Source: Steroidobacteraceae bacterium (GTDB lineage: Bacteria > Pseudomonadota > Gammaproteobacteria > Steroidobacterales > Steroidobacteraceae). From it: a DNA stretch of 6,912 bases. The translations under genes were made by a program, and so were the position numbers. A model generated the notes under the pieces. It was not told the DNA's origin and ran no database searches. It saw only the letters and a program-made list of their open reading frames with translations. The stretch's first letter is position 1, and every line of letters begins with the position of its first letter. The stretch spans positions 1 to 6,912 of the forward strand of contig JABEVI010000306.1 in the NCBI GenBank assembly GCA_013044085.1. The letters are read 5' to 3'. This document shows positions 1 to 5,452 of this stretch, one piece after another.

Positions 1-480
1 GCCCGGCCAGCTCTGCTCCGGTGGGCCGTCGAGGCCGATGCGCAAGCCTTGCACACCGAGATTCGAGGCGAACTGCAGGTCGGTATCGCGGTCGCCGACC
101 ACGAAACTTCGCCGCCGGTCGATCGGTTTGTCCGCGAGGTATTCCTGCAGCAGGCCGGTCCCCGGCTTTCGACAGTCGCATCCCTGATTTTTGAAGTGCG
201 GACAGATGAATACCGCCTCGAAGGTGATTCCCTGGGTGGCGAACAGATCGAGAATGAAGCGATGCGCCCGCTCGAAGTGCTCCCGCGGCAGGCTCGGGGT
301 GCCGAGTCCGTCCTGGTTGGTGACGATGACCAGATCGAAGCCGGCGCGTCGCAGTTCGAGCAGCGCCGGCACCACGTGCGGCATGAGGCGTATCTTCTCG
401 ATCGCATCGACCTGTTCGTCGGCCGGCTCTTCGTTGAGCGTGCCGTCGCGGTCCAGGAAAATCACGCGCCGGCCGCTCAT
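1..480 (-). CDS. hisB: HisB, N-terminal histidinol-phosphatase domain (partial, runs off left edge)
   Basis: The visible 160 residues are the HAD-type histidinol-phosphate phosphatase domain that opens the bifunctional enterobacterial-style HisB. It dephosphorylates histidinol phosphate to histidinol; the imidazoleglycerol-phosphate dehydratase domain expected after it lies outside the window. Seen directly: the HAD motif DRDGTL with the presumed nucleophile Asp10 and Asp12, TNQDGLG (54-60) as motif II, a Cys93-x-His95-x5-Cys101-x-Cys103 zinc cluster followed by RKP (Lys105), and GDRDTD (129-134) as the C-terminal acidic motif. The zinc ligands fall at the same residue numbers as in E. coli HisB. 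The ATG at 478-480 overlaps the hisC stop (ATGA, 477-480). A GGAG lies at 486-489, 5 nt upstream, inside hisC, so translational coupling is likely. Whether the dehydratase half is fused cannot be seen here. Confidence 0.95.
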   Translation of the reverse strand, partial: MSGRRVIFLDRDGTLNEEPADEQVDAIEKIRLMPHVVPALLELRRAGFDLVIVTNQDGLGTPSLPREHFERAHRFILDLFATQGITFEAVFICPHFKNQGCDCRKPGTGLLQEYLADKPIDRRRSFVVGDRDTDLQFASNLGVQGLRIGLDGPPEQSWPG

Positions 481-1538
481 CGGCGCTCCAGACTTTCGAG
501 CAGTCGCTCGTTCGCGGCCGGCTCGCCGACCGTGATCCGCAGACTGCGCGAAAGTGCGGCGTTCGCCCGCAGGTCGCGAACGATCGTGCCGCCTTCGAGG
601 CTGCGGCGCATGAATTCGTCCGGATCGGTGCAGTCGATCAGCAGGAAATTGCCGTCGCTGGGCCAGACCCTCTCGACCAGCGGTGAGCGCGCCAATTCAG
701 CCGCAAGCCGCTCACGCTCGGCGATCAGCGCTTGGATGCGGCCCCGCGAGACCTCCAGTGCGGCGGGTGTCAGGGCGGCGAGCGCCGCTTCGATCGTCGG
801 TTGCGCGAGGCAATACGGCGGCACGACGCGGCGCGCGACCTCGATCAGCGAAGGCGCGGCGATCAGCGCGCCGAGGCGCGCGCCGGCGAGGGCGTGCGCC
901 TTCGACAGCGTGCGTAGAATCGCGAGCGTCGCGAAGCGATCGAGCCAGGAGACGAGACTCGGTGATCCGCACCACTCGATGTAGGCTTCGTCGATGACGA
1001 CCACCGCTTGGCCATCGAGTACGGCGCATACGCTTTCGACGGCGGCCGTGTCGAGCCGGTTCGCGGTCGGATTGTTCGGTGAGCATAGATAGACGAGTTT
1101 GATGCCGGGGTGCCAGGCGGCGAGCACGCGCTCAGGATCCAGGCGCCAACCGCGCTCGCGATCGAGCGGCACCTCCAGCACCTCGGCACCTTGAATGCGC
1201 GCGGCGACCTGGTACATCCCGAAGGTAGGGGTGCACTGCAAAATCGCATCCCGTCCCGCGCGCAGAAAGATCCGTGAGAGCACATCGATCGCCTCATCGC
1301 TGCCGCGACAGGCGAGCAGCCGGTCCGGCGTGACGGCGTAGATCGCGGCGAGACGTTCGAGCAGCGCGGCAGGCTGAGGCTCCGGGTACCGGTTCAAGCC
1401 GGCGTCGCTGCGATCGTCCGCGGGCCGCCACGGCGCCTCGTTGGCGTGCAGCCGGGTGAGCGAGGGCCGCCAGGCCGCGTGCGAGTAGGGCGTGAGCGAG
1501 AGGATCTCCGCACGGGCGAGCGACAGCAGGGGATTCAC
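477..1538 (-). CDS. hisC: Histidinol-phosphate aminotransferase HisC
   Basis: A 353-residue class I/II (fold-type I) PLP aminotransferase, a normal length for HisC. It transfers an amino group from glutamate to imidazole-acetol phosphate, giving histidinol phosphate; cytosolic. Motifs seen: LHANEAPW (30-37) for the N-terminal substrate-binding segment, RYPEPQP (50-56), SPNNPT (153-158), DEAYIEW (183-189) with the cofactor-ring Asp183 and Tyr186, LSKAHALAGARLG (211-223) with the Schiff-base Lys213 and phosphate-binding Arg221, and LRITVG (333-338) with the substrate-binding Arg334. The start is a GTG at 1536-1538 that overlaps the hisD stop (GTGA, 1535-1538). It has a GGAG 8 nt upstream at 1547-1550 inside hisD. 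The 3' end overlaps hisB by 4 nt. The place between hisD and hisB makes the histidine assignment much safer than for a stand-alone aminotransferase. Confidence 0.96.
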   Translation of the reverse strand: MNPLLSLARAEILSLTPYSHAAWRPSLTRLHANEAPWRPADDRSDAGLNRYPEPQPAALLERLAAIYAVTPDRLLACRGSDEAIDVLSRIFLRAGRDAILQCTPTFGMYQVAARIQGAEVLEVPLDRERGWRLDPERVLAAWHPGIKLVYLCSPNNPTANRLDTAAVESVCAVLDGQAVVVIDEAYIEWCGSPSLVSWLDRFATLAILRTLSKAHALAGARLGALIAAPSLIEVARRVVPPYCLAQPTIEAALAALTPAALEVSRGRIQALIAERERLAAELARSPLVERVWPSDGNFLLIDCTDPDEFMRRSLEGGTIVRDLRANAALSRSLRITVGEPAANERLLESLERR

Positions 1539-2845
1539 GATGCGCTCCGTTCGAGCGCGGCCAGACGGATCGAGACCGCCGCCGCGTGGGCGTCGAGCCC
1601 TTCGAGGGCCGCGAGGGTCAAGGTGGTCTCGCCGAGCGCGAGCAGTCCGGCGGGGCTCAGTTCCTGGACACTGATGCGCTTCTGGAAGTCCTCGAGCCCA
1701 AGGCCGCTGTAGCTGCGCGCATAGCCGTAGGTCGGCAGCGTGTGGTTCGGTCCGGCGCAGTAGTCGCCCACGGACTCCGGGGACCAGGCGCCGAGGAACA
1801 CGGCACCGGCGTTCCTGACCATGGGCAGCCAGGAGCGTGCGTCGCGCACCTCGAGCAGAAGGTGCTCGGGTGCATAGCGATTCGCAACCTCCAGCGCCTC
1901 GGTGAGCGAGGCGACGAGGATCACGCGCATGTGGCCGATCGATTCGGCCAGAATTGCGGCGCGCGACAAGCTCTTGCGCTGACGTTCGACCTCGCCGACG
2001 ACCGCATCCGCGAGGCTCGAGGAGTCGGTCACCAGCAGCGCCTGCGCGTCGGCGCTGTGTTCAGCCTGGGCGAGCAGATCGGCTGCGACGAAGTCCGGGC
2101 GTGCCGCCGCATCGGCGACGATGAGCACCTCGGTCACCCCGGCCGGCAGATCCGCGGCTGCGCCGGCCGGATCGGCCGCCACCCGTTGTTTTGCGGCGGT
2201 GACCCAGGCGTTGCCGGGGCCGAAGATCTTGTCGCACTTCGGCACCGTGGCCGTGCCGTAGGCCATCGCCGCGACCGCCTGCGCGCCGCCGATCTTGTAG
2301 ACGTTGTCGACACCGGCTTTGCGGGCGGCGACCAGCACCGCCGGATCCGCGGCGCCATTGGCCCGTGCCGGCGTGCACATGACGCGGATCGGACAGCCGG
2401 CGATCGCCGCCGGGACCGCCAGCATGATCGCGGTCGAGGGCAGCGGGGCCGAGCCCGCCGGCACATACAGTCCGACCGCGCCGATGGGGACGCACAGGCG
2501 CTCGCACTTTACCCCGGGGAGGGTCTGCAGGGCGATCGACGGTTGTGCCTGTGCGGCATGGAAGCGCCTCACGGTGCCGATCGCGGTGTCGATCGCCGCG
2601 TGTTGCACGCCGCTCAACGCCCGCTCGGCGGCGGCGAATTCCGCCGCTTCGACGGCGATCGACTCGATGCGCACGCCGTCGAAGCGCAGCGCCAGTTCGC
2701 GAAGCGCCGCGTCGCCGCCGGCGCGGACGCTTGCGATGATCCGGCTCGCGGCGTTTTGCACGTCCTCGGCCTCGCGCAGCGCCGGGCGTTGCAAGGCGGC
2801 CTGGCGTTGTGCGGGGGTCAGGGACTGCCACTCGATGATGCGCAT
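1535..2845 (-). CDS. hisD: Histidinol dehydrogenase HisD
   Basis: A 436-residue, zinc- and NAD-dependent enzyme that oxidises histidinol to histidinal and then to histidine, the last two steps of the pathway. The length matches the family. Seen: GLYVPAG (125-131), GPGNAWVTAAK (209-219), the zinc ligands Gln260 and His263 in LLAQAEH, the catalytic pair Glu327-His328 in APEHL, Asp361 in SPESVGDY, GPNHTLPTYGYA (365-376), the C-terminal Glu415 and zinc ligand His420. All active-site positions known from E. coli HisD are present, displaced by one residue, except that the family signature AGPSE reads AGVTE at 235-239; Thr238 sits where E. coli has substrate-contacting Ser237. The ATG at 2843-2845 is 9 nt past the hisG stop, and its Shine-Dalgarno GAGGA (2852-2856) overlaps that stop, so coupling to hisG is likely. 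The stop overlaps the hisC start. Confidence 0.97.
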   Translation of the reverse strand: MRIIEWQSLTPAQRQAALQRPALREAEDVQNAASRIIASVRAGGDAALRELALRFDGVRIESIAVEAAEFAAAERALSGVQHAAIDTAIGTVRRFHAAQAQPSIALQTLPGVKCERLCVPIGAVGLYVPAGSAPLPSTAIMLAVPAAIAGCPIRVMCTPARANGAADPAVLVAARKAGVDNVYKIGGAQAVAAMAYGTATVPKCDKIFGPGNAWVTAAKQRVAADPAGAAADLPAGVTEVLIVADAAARPDFVAADLLAQAEHSADAQALLVTDSSSLADAVVGEVERQRKSLSRAAILAESIGHMRVILVASLTEALEVANRYAPEHLLLEVRDARSWLPMVRNAGAVFLGAWSPESVGDYCAGPNHTLPTYGYARSYSGLGLEDFQKRISVQELSPAGLLALGETTLTLAALEGLDAHAAAVSIRLAALERSAS

Positions 2846-2854
2846 CGTTCGTCC

Positions 2855-3742
2855 TCAGGCCAGCATTTTTTCGACGGGCAGCACGAGCACCGAACTTGCG
2901 CCGACGCTCTTCAACTGCTCGAGAGTTTCCCAGAAGACGTTTTCGCGGCATACCGCGTGCACGGCGACGCGGTCGTCGCGTCCGTCGAGCGGGATCACCG
3001 TCGGGGCCTCGCTGCCCGGCAGCAGTTTCGCGATCGCCGGCAGCGCGCTGCGCGGCGCGTGCAGCATGATGTACTTGCTGCCCTTGACCTGTTCGACGCC
3101 GTCGATGCGCAGCAGCAGCCGGTGCGTCCACTCGCGCTTCTCCGGCGCGATCGGCACCGGCGTGCGGATCAACGCCGCCTGGCTTGCGAGCACCGTTTCG
3201 ACCTCGCGCAGGTGGTTGGCGGCGAGCGTCGAGCCGGTCGAGACCAGGTCGCAGATCAGATCGGCTCTGCCGAGCCGCGGTGCGATCTCGACCGAGCCGG
3301 AGAGCACGACGACCGTGGCCTGCACACCGTGCTCGTCGAGGAAGCGTCCGAGGATCGCGGGGTAGGTCGTCGCGATGCGCGTTCCGTCGAGCGAGCGCGG
3401 CCCCCGGTAGTCGAAGCCGTCGGGCACCGCGATGCACAGGCGGCAGTGACCGAAATCGAGCAGTTGCACCTGTTCGAACAGCGGCGCGAGCCCGCGGGCG
3501 CGGAACGCGAGGCGCTTCTCCTCGAGCACATTCAGGCCGACGAGTCCGAGATCGCAGACGTCCTCTTGCACCAAATCCGGGATGTCGTCGTCGCGGACGA
3601 ACAGCACGTCGAGCGGCATGTTCTCGCCGTGGCACATCAGCTGGTCCTTGCCGCGGGTGTACTTCAGGCCGCAGCGGCCGAGCAGATCGAGCGAGCTGTC
3701 GGTGAGCCTGCCGCTCTTTTGAATCGCAATTCTCAGACGCAT
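2855..3742 (-). CDS. hisG: ATP phosphoribosyltransferase HisG, long (HisG-L) form
   Basis: This catalyses the first committed step of histidine synthesis: ATP plus PRPP gives phosphoribosyl-ATP. The 295-residue length and the C-terminal extension identify the long, homohexameric type, which is inhibited by histidine through its C-terminal ACT-like domain and does not need HisZ. Seen: RLRIAIQKSGRL at the N terminus, RVRDDDIP-type segment (FVRDDDIPDLV, 48-58), GSVEIAPRLG (149-158), the PRPP-binding segment ICDLVSTGSTLAAN (163-176), and the regulatory domain from about residue 213, with SKYIMLHAP (222-230) and a closing GASSVLVLPVEKM. The start was chosen at the ATG of 3740-3742 because a GGAG at 3752-3755 lies 9 nt upstream. 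The alternative ATG at 3749-3751 abuts that GGAG directly and would add three residues. A still longer reading to 3985 runs through the upstream gene and is rejected. Confidence 0.96.
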   Translation of the reverse strand: MRLRIAIQKSGRLTDSSLDLLGRCGLKYTRGKDQLMCHGENMPLDVLFVRDDDIPDLVQEDVCDLGLVGLNVLEEKRLAFRARGLAPLFEQVQLLDFGHCRLCIAVPDGFDYRGPRSLDGTRIATTYPAILGRFLDEHGVQATVVVLSGSVEIAPRLGRADLICDLVSTGSTLAANHLREVETVLASQAALIRTPVPIAPEKREWTHRLLLRIDGVEQVKGSKYIMLHAPRSALPAIAKLLPGSEAPTVIPLDGRDDRVAVHAVCRENVFWETLEQLKSVGASSVLVLPVEKMLA

Positions 3743-3751
3743 CGCCGTCAT

Positions 3752-3755
3752 CTCC
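3752..3755 (-). promoter_or_regulatory. Shine-Dalgarno that decides the hisG start
   Basis: GGAG on the minus strand, in the 17-nt gap between the TrpR-like gene and hisG. It is 9 nt from the ATG at 3740-3742 and 0 nt from the ATG at 3749-3751, so it supports the downstream start. Confidence 0.65.
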
Positions 3756-3759
3756 GTGT

Positions 3760-4077
3760 TCAAGTGCCGCGAGCGGCGCCGAGGCGCCCCGCGACCGCGC
3801 GGTAGCCGCCGTTGCCGTTCGTCAGGTAGCGCGCGACCCGGCCGATGGTGGTCACGCTGACACCGGTTTCCTTGTGGATTTCGCGGTACGGCAGGCCCCG
3901 TTCCAGGAGCTCGACGACGGACCAGCGGTCCGCCATCGCCTGCAGTTCGGCCGGTGTGCACAGATCGCGAAAGAAGCTTCGGCATTCCTCGACGCTGTGC
4001 AGGGCGAGGATCGCACCGTACAGCGCGCGCTCGTGCTGCAGCTCCTGCCGCGGGCTGACCGGCCGGTTGGTCTTCAT
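3760..4077 (-). CDS. TrpR-like DNA-binding regulator, YerC/YecD family (candidate histidine-operon repressor)
   Basis: A 105-residue, all-helical protein of the TrpR superfamily, related to Bacillus YerC. Seen: the family block LCTPAELQAMADRW (39-52), then a helix-turn-helix at about 62-86 (LPYREIHKETGVSVTTIGRV, then ARYL), then NGNGGYRAV (87-95). The last stretch is typical of YerC-type proteins rather than of E. coli TrpR. As first gene of the his operon, with an AT-rich dyad over its own promoter, it is a natural candidate for an autoregulated repressor responding to histidine. Family members have been proposed as histidine repressors in comparative genomics; the ligand here is inference. 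The ATG at 4075-4077 has a GGAG 8 nt upstream (4086-4089). An in-frame TTG at 4159-4161 would extend translation across the promoter and dyad and was rejected. The role is less certain than the fold. Confidence 0.9.
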   Translation of the reverse strand: MKTNRPVSPRQELQHERALYGAILALHSVEECRSFFRDLCTPAELQAMADRWSVVELLERGLPYREIHKETGVSVTTIGRVARYLTNGNGGYRAVAGRLGAARGT

Positions 4078-4087
4078 GGTCGATGCT

Positions 4088-4123
4088 CCAATGTAATATT
4101 GTGATAATACACTAATACATTGG
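4088..4123. promoter_or_regulatory. 36-bp hyphenated dyad, candidate operator of the TrpR-like/his promoter
   Basis: Perfect 8-bp arms CCAATGTA (4088-4095) and TACATTGG (4116-4123) flank a 20-bp centre that continues the symmetry. The inner T-A, A-T and TGT/ACA positions also pair, giving 14 of 18 symmetric positions. The element has 10 G/C of 36 in otherwise very GC-rich DNA. It covers the predicted -10 and start site of the minus-strand promoter and touches the regulator's ribosome binding site, where a bound repressor would block transcription. The likely binder is the adjacent TrpR-like protein; that is inference from position. Confidence 0.65.
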
Positions 4124-4131
4124 TTGGGCAA
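4104..4131 (-). promoter_or_regulatory. Predicted sigma70 promoter for the TrpR-like regulator and his operon
   Basis: On the minus strand a -35 of TTGCCC (4126-4131) is followed, after 16 bp, by a -10 of TATTAT (4104-4109). These match the consensus at 4 of 6 and 5 of 6 positions. Transcription would begin near 4097, leaving only about 20 nt before the regulator ATG. No leader peptide, His-codon run or attenuator can fit, so control is more likely at initiation than by attenuation. Confidence 0.6.
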
Positions 4132-4154
4132 TCGGTCGCGCGCCGCCCGAGGAG

Positions 4155-4175
4155 CAAGCAACCGTACATTGCTTG
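4155..4175. repeat. 7-bp inverted repeat touching the metX -35 box
   Basis: CAAGCAA (4155-4161) and TTGCTTG (4169-4175) are perfect inverted copies separated by 7 bp. The right arm runs into the -35 hexamer at 4173-4178, and another CAAG follows at 4179-4182. It could be a regulator site for metXB. The spacer and right arm also contain TACATTG (4165-4171), identical to part of the his-side dyad arm. No binder can be named. Confidence 0.4.
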
Positions 4176-4201
4176 ACGCAAGACGCGTACCTGCCTAGAA
4201 T
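4173..4201 (+). promoter_or_regulatory. Predicted sigma70 promoter for metX-metB
   Basis: TTGACG (4173-4178), 17-bp spacer, TAGAAT (4196-4201): five of six consensus matches in each hexamer at the optimal spacing. The expected start is near 4208, only a few bases before the first riboswitch stem at 4210, so the aptamer would form at the very 5' end of the transcript. Confidence 0.75.
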
Positions 4202-4209
4202 TCGCGCGC

Positions 4210-4354
4210 TCATCTAGACCGGCTGAGGGAAAGGCCCTTCGAAGCCGGGGCAACCATCCCGGACCCCTCAAAGGGTCTTGAGGAAACGGTGCCAACTCCT
4301 GCGGCGCATCGCCCCCTTGGAAAGCTCCAGGGAGGGTGGAGCGCCGATAGATGA
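4210..4354 (+). promoter_or_regulatory. SAM-I (S-box) riboswitch aptamer
   Basis: The conserved S-box core is visible in order. P1 is TCATCTA (4210-4216) pairing perfectly with TAGATGA (4348-4354). P2 is CCGGCT (4219-4224) with AGCCGG (4243-4248), interrupted by a kink-turn: G4225-A4226 opposite G4241-A4242 as tandem G-A pairs, with bulge TTC at 4238-4240. Beyond it GGG (4227-4229) pairs with CCC (4235-4237), and GG 4233-4234 lie in the loop that forms the S-box pseudoknot. GGCAACC (4249-4255) leads into P3, closed by ACC/GGT (4253-4255 with 4288-4290). GGTGCCAACTCC (4288-4299) is the J3/4 core. P4 starts with GGCGC/GCGCC (4303-4307 with 4341-4345) and carries an inner stem at 4314-4332. The kink-turn favours SAM-I over SAM-IV. 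SAM binding is predicted to shut down the downstream methionine genes. A covariance-model score is lacking, but P1, the core words and the gene context agree. Confidence 0.9.
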
Positions 4355-4456
4355 TCCGCCCTCCGGGAGGTCCGCAAGGTCCCCCGCGGTCGGCGATGAC
4401 GAGCGATTCCGCTCCGCAGGGGTTAGCGCTGCCCCTTCAGGAGACGAGGATAAGAA
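4355..4456 (+). promoter_or_regulatory. metX leader between aptamer and start codon: putative translational expression platform
   Basis: This stretch contains no credible gene. It holds CCTC-CGG-GAGG (4360-4370), a perfect GAGCG-ATTC-CGCTC hairpin (4401-4414), AGGGG/CCCCT (4418-4422 with 4432-4436), and two purine-rich ribosome-binding candidates: AGGAG (4439-4443) and GAGGA (4446-4450), the latter 6 nt from the GTG start. CTCC (4412-4415) can pair with GGAG (4440-4443) around the AGGGG/CCCCT stem. That pairing is incompatible with the GAGCG hairpin. No hairpin is followed by a T run, so an intrinsic terminator is not supported and control of translation (or Rho-dependent termination) is more plausible. 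The link between these folds and P1 is not resolved. Confidence 0.45.
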
Positions 4457-5452
4457 GTGTCGCACCCCCCGGAAATCGAAGTCATCGAGGACATCCTCGA
4501 GTTGCCCACGCCCTGGCGCACGCATCATGGCGGAACCTTGACGCGGGCCCGCGTCGCCTACCGCATCGAGGGACCGGCGTCGGCGCCGATCGTCGCCGCG
4601 CTCGGCGGCATCTCGGCGCACCGGTTCGTCTCCGGCGACCGGCCCGGGGGTTGGTGGTCGGCGCTGGTCGGAGCCGGCCGGGGGATCGACACTGCAAAGT
4701 ACCGAATTCTTGGGATCGACTACCTAGGTGGTGCCGGCGCGAGTTGCGCGGCGGATGCCGGGGCGCCGTTGCCGGCGCTGAGCGCCTTCGATCAGGCGGC
4801 CGCGCTCGCCGAGATCCTGCGCGGCCGGCGAATGGCGCCGTTGCACGCGATCGTCGGCGCATCCTACGGAGGAATGGTGGCGTTGGCGTTCGCCGCGCGG
4901 CATGCACCGCTCGTCGAGCGGGTCGTGATCATCGGCGCGGCGCATCGGCCGCGACCGCTCGCGACCGCGTGGCGCAGCGTGCAGCGGCAGATCGTGCGTG
5001 AGGCGCTGGGCCGCGGCGACGGCGCCGCCGGCTTGAGGCTGGCGCGCGCGCTGGCGATGACGACCTACCGCAGCGCCGGCGAATTCGACCTGCGATTCTC
5101 CGCACCGCCGGTGCGCGAAGGCGATGCCCTGCGTTTTCCCGTCGAGCGCTACCTGTTTGCGCGCGGCGAGGACTACGTGCGCAAATATCGTCCGGAATCC
5201 TTTCTTGCCCTCAGCGAATCGATCGACCTGTTCGAGATCGATCCGGCCTCGGTGCGCACGCCGGCAACCGTGATCGGCGTCCGCGAGGACCAGTTGGTGC
5301 CGCTTGCCGACATGCAGGCGCTCGCTGGTTCCTTGGGCGGACCGTGTCTCCTGGTGCAGCTGTCGTCTTTGTTCGGACATGATGCCTTCCTGAAGGAGGG
5401 CGAAAACTTGAAACCCATTGTCGAGCGCGCGCTCGCGGAGATGATGCAATGA
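4457..5452 (+). CDS. metX: MetX-family homoserine O-acyltransferase (probably homoserine O-succinyltransferase)
   Basis: A 331-residue alpha/beta-hydrolase-fold enzyme that activates the hydroxyl of homoserine with an acyl-CoA, the entry step of methionine synthesis. Seen: GGISAH (50-55) near the N terminus, the nucleophile elbow GASYGGM with Ser136, then Asp278 in REDQLVP and His308 in FGHDAFL, completing a Ser-Asp-His triad. It is shorter than typical acetyltransferase-type MetX (about 370-380 residues). Succinyl-CoA is favoured by inference because the partner gene is an E. coli-like MetB; members of the family are also known that acylate serine, so substrate and acyl donor are not settled. 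The start is GTG at 4457, with GAGGA 6 nt upstream. An in-frame TAA at 4451-4453 excludes any earlier start. The stop overlaps the metB ATG. Regulation is predicted through the upstream S-box. Confidence 0.9.
   Translation: MSHPPEIEVIEDILELPTPWRTHHGGTLTRARVAYRIEGPASAPIVAALGGISAHRFVSGDRPGGWWSALVGAGRGIDTAKYRILGIDYLGGAGASCAADAGAPLPALSAFDQAAALAEILRGRRMAPLHAIVGASYGGMVALAFAARHAPLVERVVIIGAAHRPRPLATAWRSVQRQIVREALGRGDGAAGLRLARALAMTTYRSAGEFDLRFSAPPVREGDALRFPVERYLFARGEDYVRKYRPESFLALSESIDLFEIDPASVRTPATVIGVREDQLVPLADMQALAGSLGGPCLLVQLSSLFGHDAFLKEGENLKPIVERALAEMMQ

Noticed and set aside
49..984. A 311-codon open frame on the plus strand opposite hisB and hisC
   Set aside because: It is antisense to HisB and HisC, which have intact motifs and coupled starts. 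The translation is low-complexity Arg/Ser/Ala with no domain.
1586..3805. A 739-codon open frame on the plus strand, antisense to hisD and hisG
   Set aside because: Its composition is rich in Arg, Ala, Gly and His with no recognisable domain, and it lies opposite two clear genes. Long antisense frames are expected at this G+C content.
3743..3985. Longer HisG reading starting near 3985
   Set aside because: The extra residues are the out-of-frame antisense of nothing useful: they overlap the TrpR-like gene and bear no similarity to HisG. The family N terminus begins at RLRIAIQKSGRL.
4078..4103. Histidine attenuator with a His-rich leader peptide ahead of the his genes
   Set aside because: The predicted transcript has only about 20 nt before the first start codon, and no run of CAC/CAT codons or terminator/antiterminator pair is present.
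4078..4161. N-terminal extension of the TrpR-like gene from a TTG at 4159-4161
   Set aside because: It would translate through the predicted promoter and dyad. The ATG at 4075-4077 has a well-placed GGAG and matches the family's usual N terminus.
4418..4437. Rho-independent terminator AGGGG/CCCCTT in the metX leader
   Set aside because: The stem is short, the loop is 9 nt, and only two T residues follow before the ribosome binding site, so it does not meet intrinsic terminator criteria.
4351..5001. A 216-codon plus-strand frame starting in the metX leader, including an ATG at 4396
   Set aside because: It is out of frame with metX, gives an Arg-rich translation without motifs, and the MetX frame has a proper ribosome binding site and a complete catalytic triad. 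It does not stop early, so it is not a leader peptide either.
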